Positions 8,925 through 16,569 of a stretch of DNA of 64,000 bases are shown piece after piece. The DNA comes from Paenibacillus durus (GTDB lineage: Bacteria > Bacillota > Bacilli > Paenibacillales > Paenibacillaceae). The notes below the pieces were generated by a model. That model was not told the DNA's origin. It worked only from the letters and a program-made list of their open reading frames with translations, and did not search any database. The stretch's first letter is position 1, and every line of letters begins with the position of its first letter. The stretch is from positions 4,278,001 through 4,342,000 of the forward strand of contig NZ_CP009288.1 of NCBI RefSeq assembly GCF_000756615.1, in the 5' to 3' direction. The position numbers and the translations under genes were made by a program.

Positions 8925-9331
8925 TAGAGGGTAAACACTATATGTAGCGCAAGGTAATGTTAATGAACGATGAACCAAGAGTATAATTTCGCTGCGATAA
9001 ACGGATTGGATTAGAACGAGGCCATGTATCTTAAAGCAGATGAAGTCTATCTTCATCTTTTCTGACGAAGTACAGGGAGGTTTGTTAATCGACAGCCCCA
9101 TATAATCATGCAAATAGGTTGAAATTCCCTTCTTTACATCGGTGACCTCATTTTCCAATAGTCAATCTATCTGTTCCTTTTCTTAATGGAGGCATAAGGA
9201 TGCTTAGGTAAGCCCTGACCAAATTAATTGGGTGTCAGATAAAGACTGTAAGATCGGTATAAACATAGGACCCCAATATCTGTTTTTTACGAGGTGTAAT
9301 TCACAGTATGGGAATCGGTACAAATCGGTTT
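8925..9331. other. Intergenic stretch, no supported gene
   Basis: About 400 bases follow the transfer operon. The open frames in it are short, lack ribosome sites and show no recognisable protein. It ends at the strong hairpin that separates the transfer operon from the convergent minus-strand genes. Confidence 0.5.
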
Positions 9332-9373
9332 AAAGAAGCCACATTCAAATCCTTGTGTGAATGTGGCTTCTTT
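9332..9373. terminator. Bidirectional terminator between convergent operons
   Basis: A perfect 16-bp inverted repeat (AAAGAAGCCACATTCA and its complement, 9332-9347 and 9358-9373) encloses a 10-base loop, with A and T runs at the two ends. It lies between the plus-strand transfer operon and the minus-strand secreted protein genes. Confidence 0.85.
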
Positions 9374-9437
9374 AAATATGAATTATCTAAACAGCAAGAA
9401 GACATTTATGTTTGTTTTGTGAAACAACTAACTAAAA

Positions 9438-9980
9438 TTAATCCGCATCTACAGGTTTCTTTCCTACAAACCTAGCGGGTCCTCCAGTAAAGGTCACTTG
9501 TTCACCTTTGACATCTTGAGCCAAAACATGTTCAGTTTCCGGGTCAATCACATAGGTGACGGTTGCATTATTAAAGTGACCAACTCTCGTGTCATAACCA
9601 TCTGCAAAATCAACCTTGACCACCCAGACGAGTCGGCTTTTATCAACTGTAGTATTCTCTGCCTCAATTCCGTCTTTTGAATTGACTGTGTTGTACTCAC
9701 CCCACGACTTCAATTCAAAAGATTCAATTTTATTGTTTCCACTCAATTTGAACTTGCTTGCAATCGCTTCTTTGTTAGCCAAAATACGCTCCTTTTGGTC
9801 CGAATTCGCTTTTAACAGCGGCTCGGGATTTAGATTATAGATTTGAGCTTCAGCACCAATCGGCTTTAATTGTGGAAGGTTTGCCGCATTTACATTAGCA
9901 CCATACCAAATGCTCCCTGTAATAAAAACTGTTGCCGCAAGTGCTATCGTCCATTTCGCAATGGATTTCATGTCATTCAA
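9438..9980 (-). CDS. Secreted hypothetical protein
   Basis: The 180-residue protein has a signal peptide (KSIAKWTIALAATVFITGS, cleavage likely after NVNAA). The mature part has the pattern SRLVWVVKVDFADGYDTRVG followed by ATVTYVIDPETEHVLAQD, which recalls PepSY-like or stress-type exported domains in which a strand pair carries a conserved 'V-D-tE' turn. The gene lies 15 bases after the next upstream secreted gene, so the two are probably cotranscribed. I do not recognise a named family. Confidence 0.7.
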   Translation of the reverse strand: MNDMKSIAKWTIALAATVFITGSIWYGANVNAANLPQLKPIGAEAQIYNLNPEPLLKANSDQKERILANKEAIASKFKLSGNNKIESFELKSWGEYNTVNSKDGIEAENTTVDKSRLVWVVKVDFADGYDTRVGHFNNATVTYVIDPETEHVLAQDVKGEQVTFTGGPARFVGKKPVDAD

Positions 9981-9995
9981 CTCCTATTCATTATT

Positions 9996-10712
9996 TTAGT
10001 GGGTGTACGTTAAACGATTGTTAGAAGACGAGTAAGTTGCGCTCCAACCTGTTCCATTAGTGATATCCATACGGGTTGCTGTGGATGAACTCCAGGTTAC
10101 CCATGAACCGGATGTATTGCGATACTGTATAGCCGAAGAGTAGGTTCCGCTAGTAAAGGAATTATCGGAATCGCTGCTTTCAATCCCAACATCATGATAA
10201 ATCCCGCTAGTATCTGTAATGGATGGAATCGTGGCTACTTGAGTGTAGTCAAAATAAATTGTCCAATTTGTTGAACCGTTAAGGGTATCACGAGATATTT
10301 GAAAATTATGGGTTCCTGTTTTATATTCCGTTTCCACATTTCTTTCGTGATAATCACCTGAGGCGGTTTGATAGGCAATAAAATGGCCGTGCCAATCGTC
10401 TACATACCCATCACTGTTATTTACAGGGCCGCGTGTCGTCCCTGCTTCAATCCACCGGGTTGCATTAGTGTTAAAAACTAGCCACATTTCTTTATTAATA
10501 AATGTGCCTGAAACGTGACTCAGATCCTCTTGGTCATTTGTTATTGACGAGTATATGCCTGTATTTGTTGCAGACAACCGATGAGCTGCGTACCAGTGAG
10601 GGTTTACCGGGCTGGCATTAGCAATAGGTAAACCGGAATACATGATGACAAAAACCATGATAACCGCCAAGAAGACAAATACCCTGTTTTTTTTCAAGGA
10701 CATAGCTGACAA
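9996..10712 (-). CDS. Secreted beta-sandwich-like hypothetical protein
   Basis: The 238-residue protein has a clear signal peptide (KKNRVFVFLAVIMVFVIMYS, cleavage near NASPV). The mature domain is Ser/Thr/Trp-rich with alternating strands (WLVFNTNATRWIEAG, DDWHGHFIAYQT, NWTIYFDYTQVATIP), consistent with a concanavalin-like or neprosin-like sandwich. This fold assignment is only an inference. The ribosome site GAGGAGGAT precedes the start. It pairs with the secreted gene immediately downstream. Confidence 0.7.
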   Translation of the reverse strand: MSAMSLKKNRVFVFLAVIMVFVIMYSGLPIANASPVNPHWYAAHRLSATNTGIYSSITNDQEDLSHVSGTFINKEMWLVFNTNATRWIEAGTTRGPVNNSDGYVDDWHGHFIAYQTASGDYHERNVETEYKTGTHNFQISRDTLNGSTNWTIYFDYTQVATIPSITDTSGIYHDVGIESSDSDNSFTSGTYSSAIQYRNTSGSWVTWSSSTATRMDITNGTGWSATYSSSNNRLTYTH

Positions 10713-11180
10713 TCCTCCTCAATTATTTTTGGTTGAAACGGTTTTTCTCCAATAGAAATAGGACAGTGTATTGTGGTGTGATCATCATTTGATGAGAGTT
10801 GATATATTCCTCCACCTTCCTTCTAAGTGTATAAAACACATCAGAACTGACAAGAAGAAACTGAAAACTTATCTCACCTCGCAAAGATAGGCTACTCTTA
10901 CTATCGCGATTAACAAAGCACTAACAGGTTCTGGATGCAGGAGTGCGCTTTGGCATCAGCAAAGTAAGCGCGCATGAGCTGTTTGTTAATACCGTTCCTA
11001 CAGAACGTGATTGGAAACAGACTCCAGAACTGAGCTATAACAAGAGTCAGGCATCTACAATTTTCCGGTATTGCTGATGCCTTATTAAGATAGACGCTCT
11101 AACTGGAATAAAGTTGCACAAATTGGAAATAAATTTCCTGTCCAAATGAGATGTTCTCCTATAGAAATGCTTTTGCTTCA
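10713..11180. other. Intergenic stretch with a possible coding relic
   Basis: There is no complete gene here. On the plus strand about 10,930-11,085 reads as an uninterrupted coding-like fragment (VLDAGVRFGISKVSAHELF onward) without a start or ribosome site, ending in TGA. It may be the 3' relic of a lost gene. I do not recognise it. Confidence 0.3.
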
Positions 11181-11803
11181 TCATTTGTCGTTTTCTAGCC
11201 ACTGTTGGAACGCTTCTAATGTTAGAATTCCACGTACACATGAATCTCGTTGTTCCCGCGCCTTCTCTAACCACTCATATAAAGCTTCTTTTGTAATCTT
11301 TCCATACTTAATCCAGGCCAAACGCTTCCTATATGCCTTGCGGTATGCCTTTAACGCCGGGCTTTCGGCTTTTTTCTTCTCTTTCCAATCTCCTTGCAGG
11401 TATGTCCTGCCGCGTCATAAGGCCTGTTGTAATATTCCGTATTGAAGTAGGTTGCCATCTTTTTCTGAATGGGTTCGTCCGGTGAAAGGATATCCAGCAC
11501 GTGGCTCCACAAATTCTGGTTTTGTCCCTGCATCGTCTGGATGTTAGGGGGGATGTGGGTGACTTTCTTGTAAGGCAAAAGCTCTACAATGTCCCGATAC
11601 TCCTGCTGCCGCGCCTGCTCCAACCGCTTCAGCCAATCCAGTCGCAAAAACTCAAAATAAATATGTCGCGTCACAAACGCATCAAGCCCCTCTCGAATCT
11701 CGTTTTCCCATTGGCTCTCTTTGCTGTAATACAACTTTCGAATCGCTTCCCCCATTTCTTCGGTAAGTTCCCTTAGCGATTCTGTATTCAGATCGAAACT
11801 CCA
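11181..11803 (-). pseudogene. Truncated and frameshifted DUF6076-like gene
   Basis: The first part (up to about 11365 in minus order) encodes FEFLRLDWLKRLEQARQQEY and ends at the motif PYDAAGHTCKEIGKR. One base later in a run of A residues the frame breaks, and the expected continuation is found one frame over: KAYRKAYRKRLAWIKYGK, then TKEALYEWLEKAREQRD and a TGA at 11181. The motif order (TCKEIG, AYRKAYRKR, EW..KAREQRD) is typical of DUF6076-like C-termini from mobile elements. The 5' side opens directly after a TGA at 11804 and lacks the long N-terminal region, so the gene is truncated as well as frameshifted. Confidence 0.6.
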
Positions 11804-11910
11804 TCAAGCTTTGTGAAAAGGAAGACTGACCTACTTAGTCCGGGAAGCGGAGCCATATATAAAGTGTACTTTTCCATCGGATAGGTAGACATTTTCCAAA
11901 ATTGACGCAT

Positions 11911-11936
11911 AAAAAACCGCGCTGTGAGTGCGCGGT
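11911..11936 (-). terminator. Rho-independent terminator of the peptide-regulator pair
   Basis: The stem ACCGCGC/GCGCGGT (11916-11922 with 11930-11936) has a 7-base loop. On the minus strand it is followed by a run of six T (11911-11916). It lies 30 bases past the signalling peptide stop. Confidence 0.85.
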
Positions 11937-11965
11937 CTGTTCTATCAGCTATTCAGACTCGATTT

Positions 11966-12085
11966 CTAACCTCCCAATCCATGCGTTAATGGCTCAATTA
12001 ATGCGCTGTTAGGGTCAACAATAAGAGCCGAAGTAAGGAGCAACAAACTACCGGCGATCAGCCAAATGGTCAGCTTTTTTCTCAC
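11966..12085 (-). CDS. Signalling pro-peptide of the AloP/AimP/Phr type
   Basis: A GTG start at 12085 with GGGAGGTG seven bases upstream opens a 39-codon frame, too short for usual gene callers. It has a basic start (MRKK), a hydrophobic secretion segment (LTIWLIAGSLLLLTSALIV) and a polar tail ending EPLTHGLGG. The first 38 bases overlap the 3' end of the regulator gene in another frame, the arrangement seen for rap-phr and other RRNPP pairs. From memory, the mature AloP13 signal of Paenibacillus polymyxa is SHGRGG; the last six residues here, THGLGG, share the pattern x-H-G-x-G-G. The mature form is therefore predicted to be THGLGG. Confidence 0.85.
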   Translation of the reverse strand: MRKKLTIWLIAGSLLLLTSALIVDPNSALIEPLTHGLGG

Positions 12086-13427
12086 ACTTCTGCACCTCCC
12101 TTATTAATCTTTTATACTCCTTTTGTTGAATTGTTGATGCCACGTACCGATACTGCTCAAATAGCCCAATACACCTCAAGATATTGTGCTCACTCCCAAT
12201 TTTAACAGAAAATTGCAAACTTCTCAGAATGTAATCTAATCCGAACTGCCACCTATTTGTGCGCAAATAATAAGTCGCCAACTCAATTTGGAAGCACGCA
12301 TGCCGATCTTTGGTTATTTGTTGATTCAACTTTCCTAATCGGCTTCGCTGATCATAGTAGTCTAATTTTCCTTGAAATCGCAACAAAACATCGTCTATAT
12401 CAATCTGATACAGGTTTGCCGCTTGCACAATCTTGTACAGGGCTGTCGGTATCTCATCCGGACGTAGTTCTACATAGTCCACATACTCCCTCAGAACCTC
12501 CACCTCTCCAGACATCAGGCGATATACATATATATTGGCGGTGCTCCATTCCTGGAACTGGCTAACCACTCTTTGTTCATCTTCAGTATATTCGCTATAA
12601 GAAGATTCTCCAATGTTGCTATAAAGAGATGTATAGTAAAGAGCCTGTCTATAATCACTTCGCTCATCGTAGACTGCTGCTTTGAGTAAGTACGAATAAA
12701 GAATATAATATATCAGAGGCCGTTCCGGCTGCTTATCCAACGAATACTTCGGATGCATCTTAGCTTTCTCCTCCATTTTATCCGCTAAATTCACGACCTT
12801 CTCCCAGCGGTGTAAAGAAGCATATACATCTGCGAGTCTCTTTAAAGCATCTAGCTGATCGGCGTCGTCAAGCCGGTCCACAAAAGGCTCGAACCGATGG
12901 GCAACCTGCAGATTTATGTCCTGATCATCTCCAAGACCAAGCGTAAACAATCGGTATTGACATAAAGCGAGACGTTCTGAATGCTGAAGCCGCTCTCCTT
13001 CAGCTACGCATTCATAGAGCAATACCGCTGCATCTTTGAAGCCTAAAGCAAGAAAGGTCTCAGCCGTCTCGAATAACATTGGCAGATACATTAAATTCTC
13101 CGTGAGGAATGAAACAATACGCTTCATGCAATCAAGCTTTTCCAGTTCAGCACAGCGATGTAGCAAGGGTCTCACTCGCCGCCAATTCGGTCGCATATTC
13201 AGAATGTAATCGTTGATGTACTGATCATAGAAAATACCTGCTTTCTTTTGCATTCCCATCGTAATTATGTCGAGATGATGAATGGAGATCGGACGATGGC
13301 CATGTACCAGATTGCTGAGTGTAATGGGATTCAAACCAGAACCCTCTGCAAATTGGGTGATCGTTAACTTTTTCTCAAGTAAGTAATCTTTTAAAACGTT
13401 TAAAATGGATGTCCCTTCCGTGCACAC
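12048..13427 (-). CDS. RRNPP-family peptide-responsive regulator, AloR/AimR-like
   Basis: The 459-residue protein has an N-terminal helix-turn-helix (about residues 8-60, KLTITQFAEGSGLNPITLSN) followed by about 380 residues of helical hairpins with TPR-like periodicity. This is the layout of AimR, Rap-like and AloR regulators. The start is GTG at 13427 with GAAGGG just upstream. Its stop lies inside the following signal peptide gene. In this family the imported peptide binds the TPR domain and alters DNA or protein binding. Location inside an integrated element suggests it times element transfer or cargo expression by population density; that role is inferred. Confidence 0.85.
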   Translation of the reverse strand: MCTEGTSILNVLKDYLLEKKLTITQFAEGSGLNPITLSNLVHGHRPISIHHLDIITMGMQKKAGIFYDQYINDYILNMRPNWRRVRPLLHRCAELEKLDCMKRIVSFLTENLMYLPMLFETAETFLALGFKDAAVLLYECVAEGERLQHSERLALCQYRLFTLGLGDDQDINLQVAHRFEPFVDRLDDADQLDALKRLADVYASLHRWEKVVNLADKMEEKAKMHPKYSLDKQPERPLIYYILYSYLLKAAVYDERSDYRQALYYTSLYSNIGESSYSEYTEDEQRVVSQFQEWSTANIYVYRLMSGEVEVLREYVDYVELRPDEIPTALYKIVQAANLYQIDIDDVLLRFQGKLDYYDQRSRLGKLNQQITKDRHACFQIELATYYLRTNRWQFGLDYILRSLQFSVKIGSEHNILRCIGLFEQYRYVASTIQQKEYKRLIREVQKCEKKADHLADRR

Positions 13428-13451
13428 AATAACCCTTCACCACCATATTTC

Positions 13452-13550
13452 CAAATTGTGTATTCTCTATGTCCCAATATTACACTGGTCAATATCAGGA
13501 AATCCATACCATATTGAATGTTTTTGAAAGTTATCCACAATTTGTGTATT
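13452..13550 (-). promoter_or_regulatory. Promoter and paired 13-bp sites upstream of the AloR-like gene
   Basis: On the minus strand TTGACC (13492-13487) and TAGAGA (13469-13464) are 17 bases apart. The 13-mers CAAATTGTGTATT (13452-13464) and CAATTTGTGTATT (13538-13550) differ at one base. One touches the -10 region and the other lies upstream of the -35. They are candidate operators, perhaps for autoregulation. This is inferred from position and similarity only. Confidence 0.45.
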
Positions 13551-13793
13551 GGTGCGCCAAAAAAATAGCGAACCGCTTAAACCGTTTTACGCTGTCCCCT
13601 CGGGGTCTTTACCTTGCACTTAATAGGAAAATTCAAGTGTCGATTTCGTGTTTCGTTTGCGGTATAAGGTCCTCATCCCTCTAATAATACAAGTAACCTA
13701 ATCTTTCAAGAAAAGGTATTCCTTCTAATCAACAATCCAAGTTTCAGAAGTTACATTGCCGCCTGGCAATGACACCTAAATCAGATTGTCGGA

Positions 13794-13946
13794 CATCAGT
13801 TAAGCAATATTCTACCGCGTCATAATCTTTAATCATCAAAAAAAGGCCTATCTTCATGTATTTTGCATAAAATAGTCTGTAAAGGATTCATAAAGATTTA
13901 CATCAAAAACTTATTTGTTATTTTACTCCCTTATAGTTCAAATGGA
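13794..13946. repeat. 153-bp direct repeat, copy 1
   Basis: This copy is nearly identical to 15070-15222, starting at CATCAGTTAAGCAATATTCT and ending at AGTTCAAATGGA. It includes a terminator-like hairpin and, at its end, the last codons of the SUKH-type immunity gene seen intact in copy 2. Here those codons are a detached relic downstream of a different immunity gene. Confidence 0.9.
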
Positions 13947-13956
13947 TTTGGTATCT

Positions 13957-14469
13957 TCAAAAATAATATTCGGTTTCAAAATCTCCGAAAAAAGTTGGAG
14001 TAGTTTCTTCTCTCTTTAGTAAGAGTTCAAACATCAGTTCCTCATGATCCTCTTTTTCTCCACATAAAATATCTACCGAATACCAACCGTTGTCAATATT
14101 GAATGTCAGACTATTATTCGAATTAATTGAATCTATGTTTTTAAAAAAACCTATCCCCACAATACAAAGTTTTTCTGAATATGTATAGTATATCCAACCA
14201 GAGGATCTTGCTTTTATTTCCTCTTTTTTCAATTCTAATGAATCTTCATCAAAGACAACATTAAAATTATAATAACCAGTGTTAACTCCTATAATCGGTA
14301 TAGCTATTCCATTTTTAGTAATAATCTCACCATGATCGGTTTCTGTAAAGTATTGCAAAACATCACTTTCTAATAAAACATTATTTTCCAAGTATTTCTT
14401 TAGTACTGCAGGTTCATATACTACAAATCCGTTGAGTTCAGAAAACAAGCTTTTTATTTTAATCGACAT
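13957..14469 (-). CDS. Probable immunity protein for the displaced Rhs tip
   Basis: The 170-residue acidic, AT-rich cytoplasmic protein has no signal or membrane segment and starts after AAAAAAGG. It lies 23 bases downstream of the end of a GHH-type toxin remnant, the usual place for the cognate immunity gene. The sequence (FNVVFDEDSLELKKEEI, GWIYYTYSEKLCIVGIGFF) is typical of polymorphic-toxin immunity proteins in composition, but I do not recognise the family. With its toxin frameshifted, it may now protect only against relatives. Confidence 0.6.
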   Translation of the reverse strand: MSIKIKSLFSELNGFVVYEPAVLKKYLENNVLLESDVLQYFTETDHGEIITKNGIAIPIIGVNTGYYNFNVVFDEDSLELKKEEIKARSSGWIYYTYSEKLCIVGIGFFKNIDSINSNNSLTFNIDNGWYSVDILCGEKEDHEELMFELLLKREETTPTFFGDFETEYYF

Positions 14470-14492
14470 CCTTTTTTCGATATTTTGTTATG

Positions 14493-15044
14493 CTATTCCA
14501 TTAATGAATCACAAGCTTGTGATGGTGTAACATTGTGAGCAATTACTTCACCAGTACCTGGAATTTTTAGACCGCCTATAAATATCATCAACATCTTTTA
14601 ATCCTTTTTTAGAGGCTTCAAATAACTCTTCTGCGGTACCTTTCCATCGCCCTTGCCTTGGACCTACGTGAGGCTTTTGAGCAGCATGAATTCTTTCGTG
14701 AGGACCTTCCACATATGTTTCTTTGAAAAAGAATGTAGGAGTAGATTGATACGATGCTAAATGATCCAAAGCAATACTTTTTGCTTTTCCAGCATAAACA
14801 AGGTGATGTCCACTCTTACTAGGATTGATTCCATGGGAAGAGTCCCATAGAATCAATCCATGAATTTTGATCATGTACATAGCTATACAGCACCATCCCG
14901 CCATTATAGATCACGATCCATGGTGATGTGAGTGCCCACCTTGATCTAGCCAGCTCGTCGTATGTCCACGTTCGGACGCCGCCCTCGGGATCGGTCATGT
15001 TCATGATCCATCCGTCGTCTCCATACTTTAAAAATAGAAAATAT
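14493..15044 (-). pseudogene. Displaced Rhs C-terminal tip with GHH nuclease toxin, two frameshifts
   Basis: The first part (15044-14820) carries degenerate Rhs text (MTDPEGGVRTWTYDELAR, then NGGMVLYSYVHDQNSWIDSM). A frame change near 14830 leads into the toxin: NPSKSGHHLVYAGKAKSI, ALDHLASYQSTPTFFF, then RQGRWKGTAEELFEASKKG. At about 14559 the frame breaks again to RRSKNSRYW-stop at 14548. The expected tail GGLKIPGTGEVIAHNVTPSQ continues one frame over to TAG at 14493. The paired histidines in SGHH mark an HNH/endonuclease VII-like (GHH) nuclease toxin. A near-perfect 16-bp inverted repeat sits at the first frame change. It is a donor cassette or relic rather than an expressed toxin. Confidence 0.75.
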
Positions 15045-15069
15045 CAAGTCAAGTAGTCACGGAATCAGG

Positions 15070-15222
15070 CATCAGTTAAGCAATATTCTGCTGTGTCATA
15101 ATCTTTAATCGTCAAAAAAAGGCCTATCTTCATGCATTTTGCATAAAATAGGCCGTAAAAGGATTCATACAAGATTCACATCAAAAACTTATTTGTTATT
15201 TTACCCCCTTAGTTCAAATGGA
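15070..15222. repeat. 153-bp direct repeat, copy 2
   Basis: This partner of 13794-13946 contains the hairpin GGCCTAT/ATAGGCC (15121-15127 with 15148-15154) followed on the minus strand by seven T, so it also acts as terminator of the SUKH-type immunity gene whose final codons lie within the repeat. Confidence 0.9.
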
Positions 15223-15740
15223 TAAATATCCGACAGCCCTTCTTTGATTTTTTCAACTTCACCAAGCAATTCTTGTCTGTACTCGTTTTTAAGATTCAAA
15301 TTTTCATCAAAGTAAATATCGGCTTGTGTGTCTAATAATTCTTCCATTTGCGATATAAGATCAGCCAATATAAACCATTCTTTTAAATCTACAGACATAT
15401 TTAATATATTTGCAGATTGAAAGTCTTCTGTATCATGATCATAAAAATAAACAGTACTATCAAAAGTGTTACTTAAATTAATTAACCAAAAATCACCTTG
15501 TCCAGTTTCCGCAAATATCCACATGTTCTCGTCGAATTCTGCAAAATCTTTGTGATAGTCTTTATTTTACTGCTTTGCTTTTTCATACGAAAGAAGAACA
15601 TAGTCTGCGGATATTTTGTTTTCAGAAAAACTTTTACAAACCCACAAATAATCTTCTGGAAATTGTTCGTTTACAGAAACTGGTTTTTTCCTTTTTTGCA
15701 AACCATTTGCTATTTCCTCGTAGTTTCTCTTTTTAAACAT
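15201..15740 (-). pseudogene. SUKH/SMI1-KNR4-like immunity gene with an internal stop
   Basis: ATG at 15740 (AGAGGTGAGG upstream) opens MFKKRNYEEIANGLQKRKKP and runs to YEKAKQ, then a TAA at 15567-15569. The same frame continues without shift: KDYHKDFAEFDENMWIFAET, GQGDFWLI, VYFYDHD, ending ELRG at 15201. The pattern 'WIFAETGQGDFWLI...VYFYDHD' is typical of SUKH (SMI1/KNR4) immunity proteins. A single nonsense change therefore splits an otherwise full gene of 179 codons. A downstream ATG at 15524 could give a 107-residue C-terminal piece. Confidence 0.75.
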
Positions 15741-15912
15741 ATCCTCACCTCTACAAGGAACATTTTTAATCGATGTAGCACTTCTTTATTTATCTTGCTT
15801 TTCTTTGCCATATTGTCTAAAACCATTTCAAAGTAGTCTTTCATTTCTTGCTTTGAAGCATTAGGAAACTTAACTTTAGCTTCATGTTGGGTGACAAGAA
15901 CATAATCTCATT

Positions 15913-15937
15913 AAGAGCCGCGTAAATCGCGGCTTTT
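15913..15937. terminator. Terminator hairpin
   Basis: AAGAGCCGCG pairs with CGCGGCTTTT around a four- to five-base loop (TAAAT), with T-rich sequence following on the plus strand. It would stop transcription arriving at the restriction operon from upstream. Confidence 0.6.
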
Positions 15938-15946
15938 GTATTTTAT

Positions 15947-15989
15947 GGGATCAAGTTCTTGTCAGAGCCAATGACAAGAACTTGAACCC
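15947..15989. repeat. 18-bp inverted repeat at the edge of the restriction operon
   Basis: GGGATCAAGTTCTTGTCA (15947-15964) and TGACAAGAACTTGAACCC (15972-15989) match at 17 of 18 positions. There is no T run, and a partial third copy (TGACAAGAAC) lies at about 15893. It may mark an insertion boundary or be an operator or recombination site. Its role is not known. Confidence 0.6.
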
Positions 15990-16185
15990 ATTCTCGACGG
16001 AATCGATTCAAGAAATCTTTGGTAACTCAGAACGATAGTTAAAAATAAGGTAGCGGATTGCCGCGGCAGGCAGCTGTTCCTTTTTACATTAAAGTAACGA
16101 GGCAGTTATGCGCAATCCGTTTATGTTATGATATGATATAAGATTAGTATCTAATTAGTTTTCTTAAACTGAAAGGAGACACAAT

Positions 16186-16332
16186 TTGGATAATTTAGCC
16201 CTCCAGAATTTCATATCAAACCATAATGTCATACAACGCACATTGGATGGTTTTTGGATTTGGATGGATTATTGGAGAGTAGATCATCCAGAAGATTTTG
16301 ATAAAGCATGGAATAATATTGATAATCGATGA
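16186..16332 (+). CDS. Small 48-residue gene ahead of the restriction operon
   Basis: TTG at 16186 with AAAGGAG seven bases upstream opens a short acidic, Trp-rich protein (LDGFWIWMDYWRVDHPEDF). Its TGA overlaps the ATG of the next gene (ATGA). It may be the remaining N-terminus of a gene whose middle was deleted, since the next frame is only a C-terminal piece of an S-subunit-like protein. I do not recognise it as a separate family. Confidence 0.45.
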   Translation: MDNLALQNFISNHNVIQRTLDGFWIWMDYWRVDHPEDFDKAWNNIDNR

Positions 16333-16550
16333 AAAAGCAATTGGCAATTTCAATGCAAGGAAGTACTGTGCCAAAATTTACTCCAGCGATACTAGAAAAG
16401 TTGGAAATCAAGTTTCCAAGTATTGAGAAACAACGGACGATTGGTAAAGCTTATTTCATTTTGAGAAAGCGTCAAGCTTTGGCAAAGAAACAAGCAGAAC
16501 TTGAAGAGCAACTTTATTTTGAAGTATTGAAGCAATTAGACCAACAATAG
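16329..16550 (+). pseudogene. HsdS-like C-terminal fragment
   Basis: The 73 codons read QGSTVPKFTPAILEKLEIKF, PSIEKQRTIGKAYFILRKRQ and ALAKKQAELEEQLYFEVL. This is the end of a target-recognition domain followed by the long conserved spacer helix of type I specificity subunits. A full half-S protein would need about 110 more residues upstream. The fragment ends 19 bases before hsdM, the position of the short S-like gene seen ahead of some Gram-positive type I operons. Confidence 0.65.
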
Positions 16551-16569
16551 AAAAAGTGAGGAACGCAAC

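Larger units (their letters stand above)
15741..16185. other. Intergenic stretch before the restriction operon
   Basis: It holds two inverted repeats described separately and otherwise short AT-rich frames without ribosome sites. The Shine-Dalgarno AAAGGAG at 16172-16178 belongs to the small gene at 16186. Confidence 0.5.

Noticed and set aside
8868..9158. 96-codon minus-strand frame after the transfer operon
   Set aside because: It overlaps the CpaE-like gene end, has no ribosome site and no recognisable motif.
13469..13684. 71-codon plus-strand frame upstream of the AloR-like regulator, considered as a second signal peptide
   Set aside because: No ribosome site or secretion segment; it lies over the regulator's promoter region.
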